Source: Hyphomicrobium sp.
GTDB lineage: Bacteria; Pseudomonadota; Alphaproteobacteria; Rhizobiales; Hyphomicrobiaceae
Direction: 5' to 3'
DNA length: 64,000 nucleotides
Assembly: GCA_017512425.1 (NCBI GenBank)
Contig: JAFWGI010000005.1
Coordinates: 124,001 to 188,000, forward strand
A program made the position numbers and the translations under genes. Positions 28,532 to 38,391 of the stretch are shown piece after piece. The notes beneath the pieces were generated by a model, which saw nothing but the letters and a program-made list of their open reading frames with translations, was not told the DNA's origin and made no database searches. The first letter of the stretch is position 1; each line of letters starts with the position of its first letter.

Positions 28532-29866
28532 ATGAGGATCGGCCGAACACGTTCCTGGCTTCTTCGGAGCGCAGGCGCCTGTAGCGCGGCGTTGATGGCC
28601 GTTGCGGCATTCGGCCCAGCCGTTTCGGCCGGATCGGCATTGTCGGCCATGACGCCGGGAAGCCGACCCGCTAAACAGGCGGCGACACTCTCCGGAGCAC
28701 CCATGTCGAACCCGGCTCAAATCGCTCACACCTATGCGCCTTTATCTTTTGCCGATTTGCCGGGTTGGGCGTCCGACGATCACCTGGCGGCGTGGAAAGC
28801 ATTTCTTGCGTCGTGCAAGCCGATCATCAAAGCAGCGCAATCGGAATCAAAAGCCGGGCCCCGGCCGACGCCGCTCGCGCTGCTCGATGTTTGCCAAACG
28901 GCGCTGCTGACGGCAGCGGCAGGTGCCAAACAGACGAAAGACGGCGCGCGGCGTTTTTTTGAAGCGCATTTTACGCCGCACAGCGTCGAGCACGCAGCCG
29001 CTGCAGGTCTTTTGACGGGCTACTACGAACCGCTCGTGCATGGCGCACGGCAGGCCGGTAATGGATACGAGACGCCGGTTTACAAGCGGCCCGCCGATCT
29101 CGTGAATGTCGTTGCAGAAAGTGAACGCGGCGCCAAGAGCGCCGGCTTCACCCACATGCGCAAGACGGACAACGGTCTTGTTCCGTATCTAACGCGCGCC
29201 GAAATCGAGCAGGGTGCGCTCAAGGGGCAAGGCCTTGAACTTCTGTATTTCCAGGACCCGGTCGATGTTTTCTTCATGCAGATCCAGGGATCGGCACGCA
29301 TCGAACTCCCCGACGGCGAAAAGATCCGCATCACCTATGACGGCAAGAATGGCTACCCCTACACGTCCGTCGGCCGCGTGCTGATCGACGACGGCTCGTT
29401 CAAGCCTGAAAAAATGTCGCTCAAATCGCTGGCATCGTGGCTGAAGGCCGATCGCAAACGCGGCGAACAGGTGATGTGGCAGAACCAATCGTATGTCTTC
29501 TTCCGCGAACTCAAAGGTGCGGAAGCTGATGGCGCTATGGGTGTGCTCGGTATTCCGCTGCAAACCGGGCGCAGCCTCGCCGTCGATACCGCTTTTCATA
29601 ATATCGGCCTGCCGATTTATGTAACGTCGCCCGCATTGACGCACGCGCACAAAAACAAAGATGGCGGCCCCGATGGGTTCGCGCGTCTGATGATCGCGCA
29701 CGATGTCGGGTCGGCCATCAAAGGCCCAGAGCGCGGCGATATTTTCTTCGGGTCCGGCGACAATGCCGGCAAGATTGCAGGCGTGACCAAGCACCCGGGC
29801 CGGTTCTTTGCGCTTCTGCCAATCGGTATTGAGGGCCAACAAGTCGTCGCGGGTCAACGTCCGTGA
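28532..29866 (+). CDS. mltA: Membrane-bound lytic transglycosylase A (MltA domain)
   Basis: Cleaves peptidoglycan glycan chains. It has 444 residues. An N-terminal signal peptide runs to about residue 37. The family blocks are clear: YAPLSFADLPGWASDDHLAAWKAFLASC, TGYYEPLVHGARQ, YLTRAEIEQGAL, FFMQIQGSARIELPDGEKIRI, and the catalytic-Asp region RGDIFFGSGDNAG near the C-terminus. A lipobox is not evident, so it may be periplasmic rather than lipidated. It overlaps the smr gene by GTGA. Confidence 0.93.
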   Translation: MRIGRTRSWLLRSAGACSAALMAVAAFGPAVSAGSALSAMTPGSRPAKQAATLSGAPMSNPAQIAHTYAPLSFADLPGWASDDHLAAWKAFLASCKPIIKAAQSESKAGPRPTPLALLDVCQTALLTAAAGAKQTKDGARRFFEAHFTPHSVEHAAAAGLLTGYYEPLVHGARQAGNGYETPVYKRPADLVNVVAESERGAKSAGFTHMRKTDNGLVPYLTRAEIEQGALKGQGLELLYFQDPVDVFFMQIQGSARIELPDGEKIRITYDGKNGYPYTSVGRVLIDDGSFKPEKMSLKSLASWLKADRKRGEQVMWQNQSYVFFRELKGAEADGAMGVLGIPLQTGRSLAVDTAFHNIGLPIYVTSPALTHAHKNKDGGPDGFARLMIAHDVGSAIKGPERGDIFFGSGDNAGKIAGVTKHPGRFFALLPIGIEGQQVVAGQRP

Positions 29867-30480
29867 AAAAGCCGGCCGGCAAGGGTGGCCGCAAACATCT
29901 CGACGGTGACGATCACGACGTCTGGAGCCACACGGCGCAATCCGTCGAGCCGTTGAAGAAAGCCAAGGGGCGGCATCATCCCGCGGCCGACCGGATGATA
30001 GAGGCCGCTCCACGCATTTTGACAAAGCCATCGATCGAACCGGCCAAGGCCAAGCACGCAACGAAGGTTCCGCCTGCGAAAGTTGTCCCGGCGCGGTCAG
30101 CTCCGCCGCCGATCGCCGATTTCGATCGCAAGAAAGCCCGTAAAATCCGGTCGGGCCAGGTCGATATCGAGGCTCGGATCGATCTCCACGGCATGCGCCA
30201 GGACGAGGCGCATGCTGCGTTGATCCGCTTTTTGCACCGTTGTCAATCAAAGGAGCAGCGCTGGGTGCTCGTGATCACGGGCAAAGGCAAGATCGCCGAT
30301 CGCGATCCAGATGTGCCATTCGATATGACGGTGCGGCGCGAGCGCGGTGTTTTGAAACGCAACGTGCCGCGCTGGCTCGATGAGCCCGAACTGCGTCCGC
30401 TGGTCGTCAGCTATACGACCGCCGCGATCCAGCACGGCGGCGAAGGCGCGCTTTACATTCACCTCCGCAAGAGCCGTTAG
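29863..30480 (+). CDS. Smr/MutS-family protein
   Basis: A 205-residue protein with a C-terminal Smr domain: IDLHGMRQDEAHAALIRFLHRC, VLVITGKGK and the final AAIQHGGEGALYIHLR block. Smr domains bind or nick nucleic acids. The first ~95 residues are basic, proline-rich and probably disordered. The GTG start overlaps the mltA stop (GTGA), so translation is coupled. The mltA-smr pair is a common alphaproteobacterial arrangement. No MutS ATPase is present. Confidence 0.88.
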   Translation: MKKPAGKGGRKHLDGDDHDVWSHTAQSVEPLKKAKGRHHPAADRMIEAAPRILTKPSIEPAKAKHATKVPPAKVVPARSAPPPIADFDRKKARKIRSGQVDIEARIDLHGMRQDEAHAALIRFLHRCQSKEQRWVLVITGKGKIADRDPDVPFDMTVRRERGVLKRNVPRWLDEPELRPLVVSYTTAAIQHGGEGALYIHLRKSR

Positions 30481-30485
30481 AAAAT

Positions 30486-31028
30486 TTAGCCGGACGGCGA
30501 GATGCGGGCCGGTTTATCGATGGCCGGCAGAAGATAATTCTTCAAAAGATACGCCATGCTGCGCGACCAAGATTCATCCGTATTGCTGCGGACATCGACG
30601 CTATGCTGGAAAATCATTTTTCCAGTCGCTACGTCGGCTAGGTAGACGTTCATGTTCATGATCAAGTTCGAAATCTTCTGAACGCGCACCCAGGCGATCG
30701 CCTCCGCGCCGAGCCGCTTGCCGTAATCAATTTCACAGCCGCCACACTCGGACACCTGCTGGCCCTTGGCGATGTCGGCCTGGACTTCAGCGGTCATCGG
30801 CACGAATTTGTATGTGCCCGTGTCTTCGAGCGCGGTCTTCAACTGCCGTTCAATGGCCGTCATCCGCGCGCGTTCAGCGGCACTGGTCGGTTGATAGCCC
30901 TCATTGTCATTCTGAAAAAAGACGCCGAGCGACGCGATGGGCTTCGGTGCGAGCGTCGCCGACTGAGCGGGGGGGCTGACAATTGCGAACGCGAACATCG
31001 CCGCGCATAGTCTTGCGATCAACATCAT
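30486..31028 (-). CDS. DUF2380/DUF3280-like exported protein
   Basis: A 180-residue exported protein resembling DUF2380/DUF3280 family members. A signal peptide (LIARLCAAMFAFAIVSPPAQSA) is followed by a mature domain with a CGGCEIDYGKRLGAEAIAWVRVQKISNLI segment; the Cys pair could form a disulfide. The ATG at 31028 has GGAGA about 9 nt upstream; a TTG at 31034 is too close to that site. Members occur often in methylotroph and rhizobial genomes, but their role is unknown. It ends 5 bases beyond the smr stop, convergent to it. Confidence 0.65.
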   Translation of the reverse strand: MMLIARLCAAMFAFAIVSPPAQSATLAPKPIASLGVFFQNDNEGYQPTSAAERARMTAIERQLKTALEDTGTYKFVPMTAEVQADIAKGQQVSECGGCEIDYGKRLGAEAIAWVRVQKISNLIMNMNVYLADVATGKMIFQHSVDVRSNTDESWSRSMAYLLKNYLLPAIDKPARISPSG

Positions 31029-31134
31029 AGGCAAAATCTCCTCACAATGCCGCCTTGTGACGGCTGCGCTTCAAGGGCTCTGCGGTTTATATGGGGATGC
31101 CGGAGGCAAATGTCGCGTTTGCGGCGCGGCGACC

Positions 31135-31665
31135 TCAGGGGCCGCCTTCGCCAACCGGGCGGTCGGCGAAACGCGCGAGCGATTTGATGCGGTCGTACAT
31201 GACGATAGCGCCCGCCATCGCGACGTTGACGCAGAAGCTCGTCGGTATTTTTACCGTGTAGTCGCAGCGCGCGATCAGCTCTGGCGACAGCGAGCCGGCC
31301 TCGGGTCCAAGAACATAGGCAGCCCGCAGCGGATGACGGAAGCTCGGCAGGTCGATGGCATCATCCAGCAATTCGACGCCGACGAGTTTGCAGCCCTCCG
31401 GCAGCGCCATGTCATCGAGCGACGACCAATTGTAGTGCGGCATATGAAGCTGGCTTTTTGACGTATCGGCGTGCGCTTCAAGCGCCCGGTAGGTTGCGCC
31501 AACTGTGAACGTGAAGCTTGCGCCGAAGCCATGTGCCGAGCGCATCAGATTGCCGAGGTTCAGCGATTTCGACATCCGTTCGGCGCCAATTGCGAAATAC
31601 CCCTTCGGCAGCGGCGGCCAGGCGGTGCTGGTGCGCGGGGTTGGCGATGATTGTTTACGCGACAT
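31135..31665 (-). CDS. TrmH/SpoU-family RNA methyltransferase
   Basis: A 176-residue protein with the SPOUT fold. GYFAIGAERMSKSLNLGNLMRSAHGFGASFTFTVG (motif 1), AAYVLGPEAGSLSPELI (motif 2) and VKIPTSFCVNVAMAGAIVMYDR (motif 3 with the Asn-Val-Ala segment) match the family. It probably methylates a ribose 2'-OH in tRNA or rRNA. The specific target cannot be told from the sequence. It is monocistronic and divergent from the dehydrogenase. Confidence 0.88.
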   Translation of the reverse strand: MSRKQSSPTPRTSTAWPPLPKGYFAIGAERMSKSLNLGNLMRSAHGFGASFTFTVGATYRALEAHADTSKSQLHMPHYNWSSLDDMALPEGCKLVGVELLDDAIDLPSFRHPLRAAYVLGPEAGSLSPELIARCDYTVKIPTSFCVNVAMAGAIVMYDRIKSLARFADRPVGEGGP

Positions 31666-31759
31666 CGTTGCTTCGCTTCTCTACATGGTTGGCTGGTGCG
31701 GCCGCTGACGGTACACAGGCGATGCGCCGGGCGCGCGTGTATGCAAGCGGGGTTGTTAC

Positions 31760-32734
31760 ATGAAAGCAGCGATATGCAAGAGCCTCGAAGGGCCGCAGGG
31801 CCTCGTGATCGAGGATGTCGCTGATCCTGTTGCCGCGCCCGGCCAAGTGGTTGTCCGCGTCAAAGCGACCGGCCTTAACTTCGCCGACACGCTGATTACG
31901 CGCGGCAAATACCAGTTCAAGCCGGAATTGCCGTTTTCGCCGGGGGCCGAAATCGCCGGCGTGATCGACACGATCGGCGCGGGCGTCAACGGCTTTTCGG
32001 TTGGCCAGCGCGTCATGGCGTACGTGAACTGGGGCGGGGCTGCCGAGAAGATCAGTATCGACGAGACAGCCTTAGTCCCGATCCCCGACGATGTTTCCGA
32101 CACGATCGCGGCAGGCATATCGGTGACATACGGCACGGCGATGCATGGCCTGCGCGATCGCGGTCGCTTGAAGCCCGATGAATCCGTCGTCGTCACGGGC
32201 GCCGCGGGCGGCGCCGGACAAGCGGCGATCGAACTCGCGGCATTGATGGGCGCGCGCGTCATTGCGGTCGCATCGTCTCCGGAAAAATTGAAGATCGCGC
32301 GCGACGCGGGCGCGCACGACGGTATCGAATTTCCAGGCAACGATTTGAAGGAAGCCGTGCGTGCGCTGACGGCAGGTCGCGGCGCGGATGTTGTCTACGA
32401 CTGTATCGGCGGAGACGCGGCAGAGCCGCTCGTGCGCGCGCTCGCATGGCAGGGGCGTTTTCTCGTCGTCGGATTTGCGAGCGGCGATATTCCGAAAATT
32501 CCGATCAATCTCCTGCTGCTCAAAGGCGCGGCGATGTCGGGCGTGTTCTGGGGCGAAGCCGTACGCCGCGATAGCGCCGCGCATCGCGCCGGCATGGAGC
32601 AGGTTCTCGCTTGGGTTTCAGCAGGAAAATTAAAGCCGAAGACGCACGGCGTGTTTCCGCTCTCTGAGATCAAAGATGCGCTTGCGATTTTGGACCGCCG
32701 CGAAGCCCAGGGCAAAGTCATCATCGCGCTTTAG
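31760..32734 (+). CDS. NADPH:quinone oxidoreductase-like MDR protein
   Basis: Medium-chain dehydrogenase/reductase without the structural zinc lobe, 324 residues, of the quinone/zeta-crystallin type. ATGLNFADTLITRGKYQFKPELPFSPGAEIAGVI is the substrate-domain signature, and VVTGAAGGAGQAAIELAALMGARVIAVASSPEKL is the NADP-binding Rossmann fold. C-terminal GVFPLSEIKDALAILDRREAQGKVII completes the family pattern. Its true substrate is unknown; quinones or enones are likely. Confidence 0.9.
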   Translation: MKAAICKSLEGPQGLVIEDVADPVAAPGQVVVRVKATGLNFADTLITRGKYQFKPELPFSPGAEIAGVIDTIGAGVNGFSVGQRVMAYVNWGGAAEKISIDETALVPIPDDVSDTIAAGISVTYGTAMHGLRDRGRLKPDESVVVTGAAGGAGQAAIELAALMGARVIAVASSPEKLKIARDAGAHDGIEFPGNDLKEAVRALTAGRGADVVYDCIGGDAAEPLVRALAWQGRFLVVGFASGDIPKIPINLLLLKGAAMSGVFWGEAVRRDSAAHRAGMEQVLAWVSAGKLKPKTHGVFPLSEIKDALAILDRREAQGKVIIAL

Positions 32735-32749
32735 GAAGCCGCGATACGG

Positions 32750-33322
32750 CTACCATTCCGCGGCGCTATCGTCATCGATGTAGAGGCCGCCGCGCAACGG
32801 AAAGCGCTCTTCGATCGCGTATGGGCCGCCGCCAACGGACGGCTTCGACGACATCAGTACGGCTTGCGCGACAAAGAACGGCTCCGAGCGGTAACCGCTG
32901 TAGCGCGTCAGAAATCGCGCAACGGCGTCAGCATTTGAAGCGGTGAGCCGCGCGAGCGTGATGTGCGGTTTAAACTCACGCTTATCCGGCGGCAGTCCTG
33001 CATTGCGCGCAGCCTTTTCGTGCGCGCGTGCGAGTGTATCGAGTGCGGGACACGGCGCGACACCAGCCCAGACGGAACGCGGGTCATTCCCGCCGAACGC
33101 GCCGAGACCGCTGATCGTCAACTCGAAGGCATCGACATCGATGGATGCGAGATTGTCAGCGAATTCCCTCGCCATCAGGTTGTCAATGTCGCCCGCGAAC
33201 CGCAGCGTCACATGATAGTCGCGTGGGTCTATCCAGCGCGCGCCTGGCAGCGGCTGATGCAGGCGATAAAGCTCCTCGCGCGTATCGTCGGGAATTTCGA
33301 TGGCCGTGAACAGGCGCGGCAT
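32750..33322 (-). CDS. thpR: RNA 2',3'-cyclic phosphodiesterase
   Basis: 2H phosphoesterase family. Two HxTL motifs are present: HVTL at residues 37-40 and HITL at 120-123. The protein has 190 residues from the ATG at 33322, which has GAGG 8 nt upstream; an in-frame GTG at 33331 is less likely. It is known to open 2',3'-cyclic phosphates, originally described as 2'-5' RNA ligase. It is convergent with the MDR gene and downstream of the esterase on the same strand. Confidence 0.92.
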   Translation of the reverse strand: MPRLFTAIEIPDDTREELYRLHQPLPGARWIDPRDYHVTLRFAGDIDNLMAREFADNLASIDVDAFELTISGLGAFGGNDPRSVWAGVAPCPALDTLARAHEKAARNAGLPPDKREFKPHITLARLTASNADAVARFLTRYSGYRSEPFFVAQAVLMSSKPSVGGGPYAIEERFPLRGGLYIDDDSAAEW

Positions 33323-33358
33323 CCGATGCACCTCTATGCGAACCCAATGTTGAACTGC

Positions 33359-34078
33359 TCAGTTTTTGGCAGCGGCTTTGGTCGACTGAGCTTTTTGTAC
33401 AAGCGCTTCGACATCCGGCAAAATGCGTTTGACGATTTCTGCGATGCCCTCGGCGGTCGGATGCAGGCCATCCGGTTGCGTCAGCTTGGCGTTCAGCGCA
33501 ACGCCGTCCATGAAAAACGGATAAAGCGCGACGCCGTGTTTCGCGGCAAGATCAGGATAGATCGCATCAAACGCAGCGACGTACTCGGCGCCCCAGTTGC
33601 TCGGCGCCTTCATGCCGGCAAGAAGCACGGGGATGTTGCTCTGTTTTAGCGTTGTCAGCATTGAATCGATGTTCGCGCGCGCTTTTGCCGGATCGGAACC
33701 GCGCAGTGCGTCGTTGGCGCCGAGTTCAAGGATGACCGCGTCCGGAACCGGCTGCAGCGTCCAGGCCAGCCGGTCCAATCCGCCAGCGGTTGTATCTCCA
33801 GACACACCAGCATTGACGATCGAGACCTTGTGCCCCTTGGCCTCCAGCGCCATCTGTAGCTGGGCCGGAAATGACTGATTGGGTTGCAGCATGTATCCGG
33901 CGGTCAAACTATCTCCGAAGGCGACGATGGTAAGAGGCTGAGGCGACGGATCGGCACTGAGTGGCGCGTTTTGCATCAGAAGTGCGCCGGCGATCAGCAA
34001 AAGAGCCGTCCGAGGGGTCGCAAAAAGTGATCGGATTGTCGAGCGTGGAGCGAATACATTTGGATTGCGCCGTTTCAT
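33359..34078 (-). CDS. Periplasmic arylesterase/lysophospholipase (TesA-like GDSL)
   Basis: SGNH/GDSL hydrolase, 239 residues, with an N-terminal signal peptide of about 42 residues. Block I is VAFGDSLTAGY with the nucleophile S57; NAGVSGDTTAGG is block II, GANDALRG block III, and DGLHPTAEG carries the catalytic Asp and His. It is divergent from the ABC transporter, the same arrangement as tesA-ybbA-ybbP in E. coli, supporting a TesA-type assignment. Confidence 0.9.
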   Translation of the reverse strand: MKRRNPNVFAPRSTIRSLFATPRTALLLIAGALLMQNAPLSADPSPQPLTIVAFGDSLTAGYMLQPNQSFPAQLQMALEAKGHKVSIVNAGVSGDTTAGGLDRLAWTLQPVPDAVILELGANDALRGSDPAKARANIDSMLTTLKQSNIPVLLAGMKAPSNWGAEYVAAFDAIYPDLAAKHGVALYPFFMDGVALNAKLTQPDGLHPTAEGIAEIVKRILPDVEALVQKAQSTKAAAKN

Positions 34079-34207
34079 GGTTCCGCCTCAAGCATCGCTC
34101 ACATGTTCTATGAGAGCTTTCAGGTAGAGACTGCAATGCCCTGCGGCAAGACCAGAGTGTTCATGCTGCGCGCAGCGATTTTCAAGACGTAGGAGCGACA
34201 GCAAACT

Positions 34208-34918
34208 TTGCCGAACAGCATCATTGAACTCAAAGATATTCGTTTGACCCTGACCAGCCGTGCGGGCCCGGTCGAAATTCTGCGCGATGTCTCGCTCGAT
34301 ATTGTGGCCGGGCAGTCGACGGCGATCGTCGGACCATCGGGGTCGGGCAAGACGTCGCTGCTCATGGTGATGGCTGGGCTTGAACAAGCGACAGGCGGCT
34401 TTGTTGTCGTCAACGGCCATAATATTTCGGGAATGAGCGAGGACGATCTCGCCGTATTGCGCGGCCAGGATATCGGCATCGTGTTTCAGTCGTTTCATCT
34501 CGTGCCGACGATGACGGCGCTGGAAAACGTCGCGCTGCCGCTTGAGCTCGCTGGGGTCGCGGACGCTTTCGTGACGGCGCGCGCGCTGCTCGATGATGTC
34601 GGACTTGGTTCGCGGGTCGATCACTTTCCGGCGCAATTGTCGGGCGGTGAGCAGCAGCGCGTCGCGATTGCACGCGCTTTAAGCCGCCGTCCGCCGCTGA
34701 TCCTGGCCGACGAACCGACGGGCAATCTCGACGGCAAAACTGGCCAGCAGATCGTCGATATTCTATTCGGACTACGTGAACGTCTCGGCGCGACGCTCGT
34801 CCTCGTGACGCATGACGACAAGCTCGCGGCGATGACGGATCGCGTCATCCGCATGAGCGACGGGAAAATCGTTTCCGACGACGTTAAACGCCCAGCCATG
34901 CGCGCGGTGTCGACATGA
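34208..34918 (+). CDS. ABC transporter ATP-binding protein (YbbA-like)
   Basis: ATPase of a LolD/MacB-type transporter, 236 residues. Walker A is GPSGSGKTS, the signature is LSGGEQQRVAIARAL, and Walker B is LILADEPTGNLD. The start is probably the TTG at 34208 with AGGAG about 12 nt upstream. It overlaps the permease by ATGA. Together with the esterase it forms the TesA-YbbA-YbbP neighbourhood; the exported substrate is not established. Confidence 0.92.
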   Translation: MPNSIIELKDIRLTLTSRAGPVEILRDVSLDIVAGQSTAIVGPSGSGKTSLLMVMAGLEQATGGFVVVNGHNISGMSEDDLAVLRGQDIGIVFQSFHLVPTMTALENVALPLELAGVADAFVTARALLDDVGLGSRVDHFPAQLSGGEQQRVAIARALSRRPPLILADEPTGNLDGKTGQQIVDILFGLRERLGATLVLVTHDDKLAAMTDRVIRMSDGKIVSDDVKRPAMRAVST

Positions 34919-37494
34919 CGATCGCGACCGCTGACAGTGGCGTTGGCGCAGCGGATGGCGCGTCGTGGCAGAGAATTCTGAGTATCGGACTGCGCGAGCT
35001 GCGCGGCGGCGTCAAAGGCTTTCAAATTTTCGTCGCCTGCCTTGCGCTTGGCGTCATGGTGATTGCAGCCGTCGGCGCTCTGGGTGACGCATTGCGTGCC
35101 GGTCTCGTCAAGCAAGGTGAGACCATTCTGGGCGGCGATGTCGCGTTCGCGCGTATGCATATTCGCGCGACAGATGTTGAGCGAAAGACATTCGATGCGC
35201 TTGGTGTGGTCAGCGAAACGTCGACCATGCGGACGATGGCGCGCCGCCTCGATGCGTCCGAGCAGGCGCTCGTCGAACTGAAATCCGTCGACAGCACCTA
35301 TCCCCTGGCTGGTGCGGTCACGATGGCTGATGGCAGTGATTTCAAAGCGGCCTTGCAGGGTTCGTCGGCGGTCGCAGATGGCATGCTGCTCGAACGCCTT
35401 GGCGTCAAAGTCGGCGATCGCATCAAGCTGGGCGAGGCCGAAATTGAAATCCGCGGCGTACTCGAGTCGGAGCCCGATGGCGTTGCCGACAGGCTGACAT
35501 ACGGTCCGCGCATGTTCGTGTCGCTCGCAACACTTGAAGCGACGCAGCTCGCGAAGCCCGGCACGCTGATCAAGTGGCGCTACGCGATTAAGATGCCGGC
35601 AGCGGCGCCGAGTGACGCCGAAGCGTTCAAGGCGCTTCGCCAGTCTGTGGCGCAGTCGATGCCGGAAGCCGGCTTTACCTCGAACGACCGGCACAATCCG
35701 TCACCGCAAGTGACGCGCGTGCTCGATAGGTTGCGGCAGTTTCTGATCCTGATCGGATTGGCATCGCTGCTGATCGGCGGCGTCGGCATCGCCAATTCGG
35801 TTGCGACGTTCATCGATAAGCGCGTCAAGGTCATCGCGATCCTGCGTAGCGTCGGCGCGAGCGGGCGGCAGATCTTCACGATCTTCCTCGTCCAGATACT
35901 GGCGATGAGCGCGGTCGGTATCGCCATAGGTTTAGCGCTCGGCATGGCGGTGCCGGCGATCGTCGATTATTTTTATGGCGACGCTCTGCCGATCCGCGCC
36001 GAGTTCAGTGTGTCGCCCAAGAGCTTGGGCATCGCGGCGGTCTATGGATTTTTGGTATCGCTGCTGTTTGCACTCTGGCCGCTCGGCCGTACCGAGCAAG
36101 TTCGTGCCAGTGTTCTCTTTCGCGACGCCGTGACGCCGCGCCACGGCTGGCCGCGTTCGGCAATCGTCGTAGCGCTCGCCGTCTTGGTTCTCGCGCTGTT
36201 TGGCTTAGCCTTGTTGACGTCCGAGCCGCGCTCGCTTGTTTTTTATGTTGCGGGCGGGCTGGTCTTGATGCTCGTCGTCTTCAGTCTGCTTGGTGGCGTG
36301 ATCGCGCAAACCGCGCAGAAGGTGCCCCGGCCGTCGTGGCCGCCGCTGGCGCTTGCGATCCGAAATATCGGCGCTCCTGATGGGTTGACGCGATCGGTCG
36401 TGCTGTCGCTCGGCACCGGCCTGTCATTGCTTGTCGCGGTCGCGCTCGCAAACGCATCGCTGGTCGACGAATTGCGCGGGCGGCTGCCGGACAACTCGCC
36501 GGACTACTTTCTTCTCGACGTACCGAAACAGGAATTTGATGCGCTGGCGGCGCGTATTCGTGGAGCCGTGCCGAGCGCTGAGATCGTCGATGCGCCGATG
36601 CTGCGTGGGCGCCTAATCAAGCTCAAGGGGCAACCCGTTGAGGACTTGAAGGTGCCTTCCGACGCGCAGTGGGTTTTGAACGGCGACCGCGGTTTGAGTT
36701 ACACGGCCACCGTTCCGGAGGGTTCGAAAGTCACAGAAGGAGACTGGTGGGCGCCGGACTACGCCGGCCCGCCGCTCGTGTCGTTCGACGTCGAACTCGC
36801 AAAGAAACTCGGCTTAGCCCTCGGCGATGTCGTCACGGTCAACGTGCTGGGTCGCAATATCGAAGCCAAGATCGACAACCTGCGCGAAGTCAAATGGGAG
36901 AGCCTGGCGATCAATTTCGTGATGGTGTTCACGCCAAATACGTTGCAATCGGCGCCGCATAATTTCCTGGCGACCGTTCGACTGCCGAAAGGAACGGATC
37001 GCCAAACCGAAGTGGCGCTTGTCCGCGATCTCGGAAAAACATTCCCGGCGGTCAGCACGATCCGCGTGCGCGACGCGATCGATCAGGTCAACGCCGTGTT
37101 TGCGAAAGTGATGGTCGCCGTTCAGGTCGCCGGCAGTGTGACGCTGCTCGCCGGCGCTCTAGTGCTCGCCGGCGCGCTCGCGACGGCGCAGCGGCGGCGG
37201 ATTTTGGAAGCGGTTATTCTGAAAACGATCGGCGCGCGGCGACGGCAAATCCTGGCAGCACACGCGCTCGAATACGCACTTCTTGCAGCGATAGCGGCGC
37301 TCGTCGCAATCCTGCTCGGCTCGATCGTCGCTTGGATCGCTGTCACGCAAGTCATGGATCTCGAATTCGTCTTCTCCATGAACGCCGTTTTATTAACGCT
37401 GGCGGCCGCCGGGTTGTTAATCGCGATTTTCGGCGGCGTTGGGACGTGGTCGGTCCTGCGCGCGCGGCCTGTGCCGTGGCTGAGAACCGAGTAG
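34915..37494 (+). CDS. ABC transporter permease (YbbP-like, FtsX/MacB fold)
   Basis: Large permease, 859 residues, with two FtsX-like units. Membrane segments are seen near 39-60, 285-305, 335-360, 380-400, 420-440, 455-475, and a final group near 740-855. A large periplasmic region (MacB_PCD-like) lies after the first helix and a second in the middle. GVGIANSVATFIDKRVKVIAILRSVGASGRQI is a strong FtsX-family block, mirrored near the C-terminus by RRRILEAVILKTIGARRRQI. It overlaps the ATPase gene by 4 bases. Confidence 0.92.
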   Translation: MTIATADSGVGAADGASWQRILSIGLRELRGGVKGFQIFVACLALGVMVIAAVGALGDALRAGLVKQGETILGGDVAFARMHIRATDVERKTFDALGVVSETSTMRTMARRLDASEQALVELKSVDSTYPLAGAVTMADGSDFKAALQGSSAVADGMLLERLGVKVGDRIKLGEAEIEIRGVLESEPDGVADRLTYGPRMFVSLATLEATQLAKPGTLIKWRYAIKMPAAAPSDAEAFKALRQSVAQSMPEAGFTSNDRHNPSPQVTRVLDRLRQFLILIGLASLLIGGVGIANSVATFIDKRVKVIAILRSVGASGRQIFTIFLVQILAMSAVGIAIGLALGMAVPAIVDYFYGDALPIRAEFSVSPKSLGIAAVYGFLVSLLFALWPLGRTEQVRASVLFRDAVTPRHGWPRSAIVVALAVLVLALFGLALLTSEPRSLVFYVAGGLVLMLVVFSLLGGVIAQTAQKVPRPSWPPLALAIRNIGAPDGLTRSVVLSLGTGLSLLVAVALANASLVDELRGRLPDNSPDYFLLDVPKQEFDALAARIRGAVPSAEIVDAPMLRGRLIKLKGQPVEDLKVPSDAQWVLNGDRGLSYTATVPEGSKVTEGDWWAPDYAGPPLVSFDVELAKKLGLALGDVVTVNVLGRNIEAKIDNLREVKWESLAINFVMVFTPNTLQSAPHNFLATVRLPKGTDRQTEVALVRDLGKTFPAVSTIRVRDAIDQVNAVFAKVMVAVQVAGSVTLLAGALVLAGALATAQRRRILEAVILKTIGARRRQILAAHALEYALLAAIAALVAILLGSIVAWIAVTQVMDLEFVFSMNAVLLTLAAAGLLIAIFGGVGTWSVLRARPVPWLRTE

Positions 37495-37606
37495 AAATAC
37501 CTATACGGGCGCACGCTCTGGGCCTCTTGAAATGCACGTCGAACATGAGCATCTGTTGGGCAGGCGGGAGAACTGTGCCCCGCGCATTGAGAGGATTTGG
37601 ATACCT

Positions 37607-38368
37607 ATGGCTGAAGTTTACAATCGTACCGCACCCTCGATCGGCAGCGCTCGTTCGGCTGGCGCGATCGATGAAGGCCTGCGGTCGTTTATGATCGGCA
37701 CGTACAATTACATGGCGCTCGGCGTTGCAGCGACGGCTGCCGTCGTTATGTTGCTGATGGCCAATCCGGAGCTGATGGCGACCATCGCGATTGGTCCGAT
37801 GAAGTGGGTTCTGTTCGCGGCCGTCCTTGGCCTCGGCTTCTTTGCAAACAAGTTGTTTTACGGCGGCAGCTCGGTCGTCGCGCATGGCGCCTTCTGGCTC
37901 TACTGCGCACTCTGGGGTGCAATGATCGCACCGATGGTTTTCGCATTCATGTCGAAGGGCATGATCGGCACCGTTGGGCAGGCGTTCTTCATCGCTGCCG
38001 CGACGTTCGCTGCAACGAGCTTGATCGGTTACACGACCAAGCGTGACATGACTGGCTGGAGCGGCTTTCTGAGCATGGCATCGATCGGTTTGATCGTCGT
38101 GATGCTTGCGAGCTTCTTCTTCATCAATGATCCGGGCACCAGCAAGATGGTGAGCGGTATCATCTCGGCTGTTGTCGTGCTGCTGTTCTCGGTCGTGACG
38201 GCGTTTGAAACGCAGGCGATCAAGTCGATGTACATCGAAGGGGTCCAGCAGGGTGGTGAAGAGTACCTCAACCGCTCGTCGATCTTCGGCGCGTTCATGC
38301 TGTACGGTAGCTTCGTCACGCTGTTCGTGCACATTCTGAACCTGCTCGGCATCATGAATAACGAGTAA
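37607..38368 (+). CDS. BAX-inhibitor-1 family (TMBIM/YccA) membrane protein
   Basis: A 253-residue protein with seven membrane segments. From the ATG at 37607 it begins with the family's soluble lead, then RSFMIGTYNYMALGVAATAAVVMLL. The conserved C-terminal part has FETQAIKSMYIEG and LYGSFVTLFVHILNLLGI. An upstream in-frame start at 37532 adds 25 non-membrane residues and is less likely. Bacterial members are pH-sensitive calcium-leak or FtsH-regulating proteins. It ends at a strong terminator. Confidence 0.9.
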   Translation: MAEVYNRTAPSIGSARSAGAIDEGLRSFMIGTYNYMALGVAATAAVVMLLMANPELMATIAIGPMKWVLFAAVLGLGFFANKLFYGGSSVVAHGAFWLYCALWGAMIAPMVFAFMSKGMIGTVGQAFFIAAATFAATSLIGYTTKRDMTGWSGFLSMASIGLIVVMLASFFFINDPGTSKMVSGIISAVVVLLFSVVTAFETQAIKSMYIEGVQQGGEEYLNRSSIFGAFMLYGSFVTLFVHILNLLGIMNNE

Positions 38369-38391
38369 TCGCGCGCAAGCGTGTGTTAGCG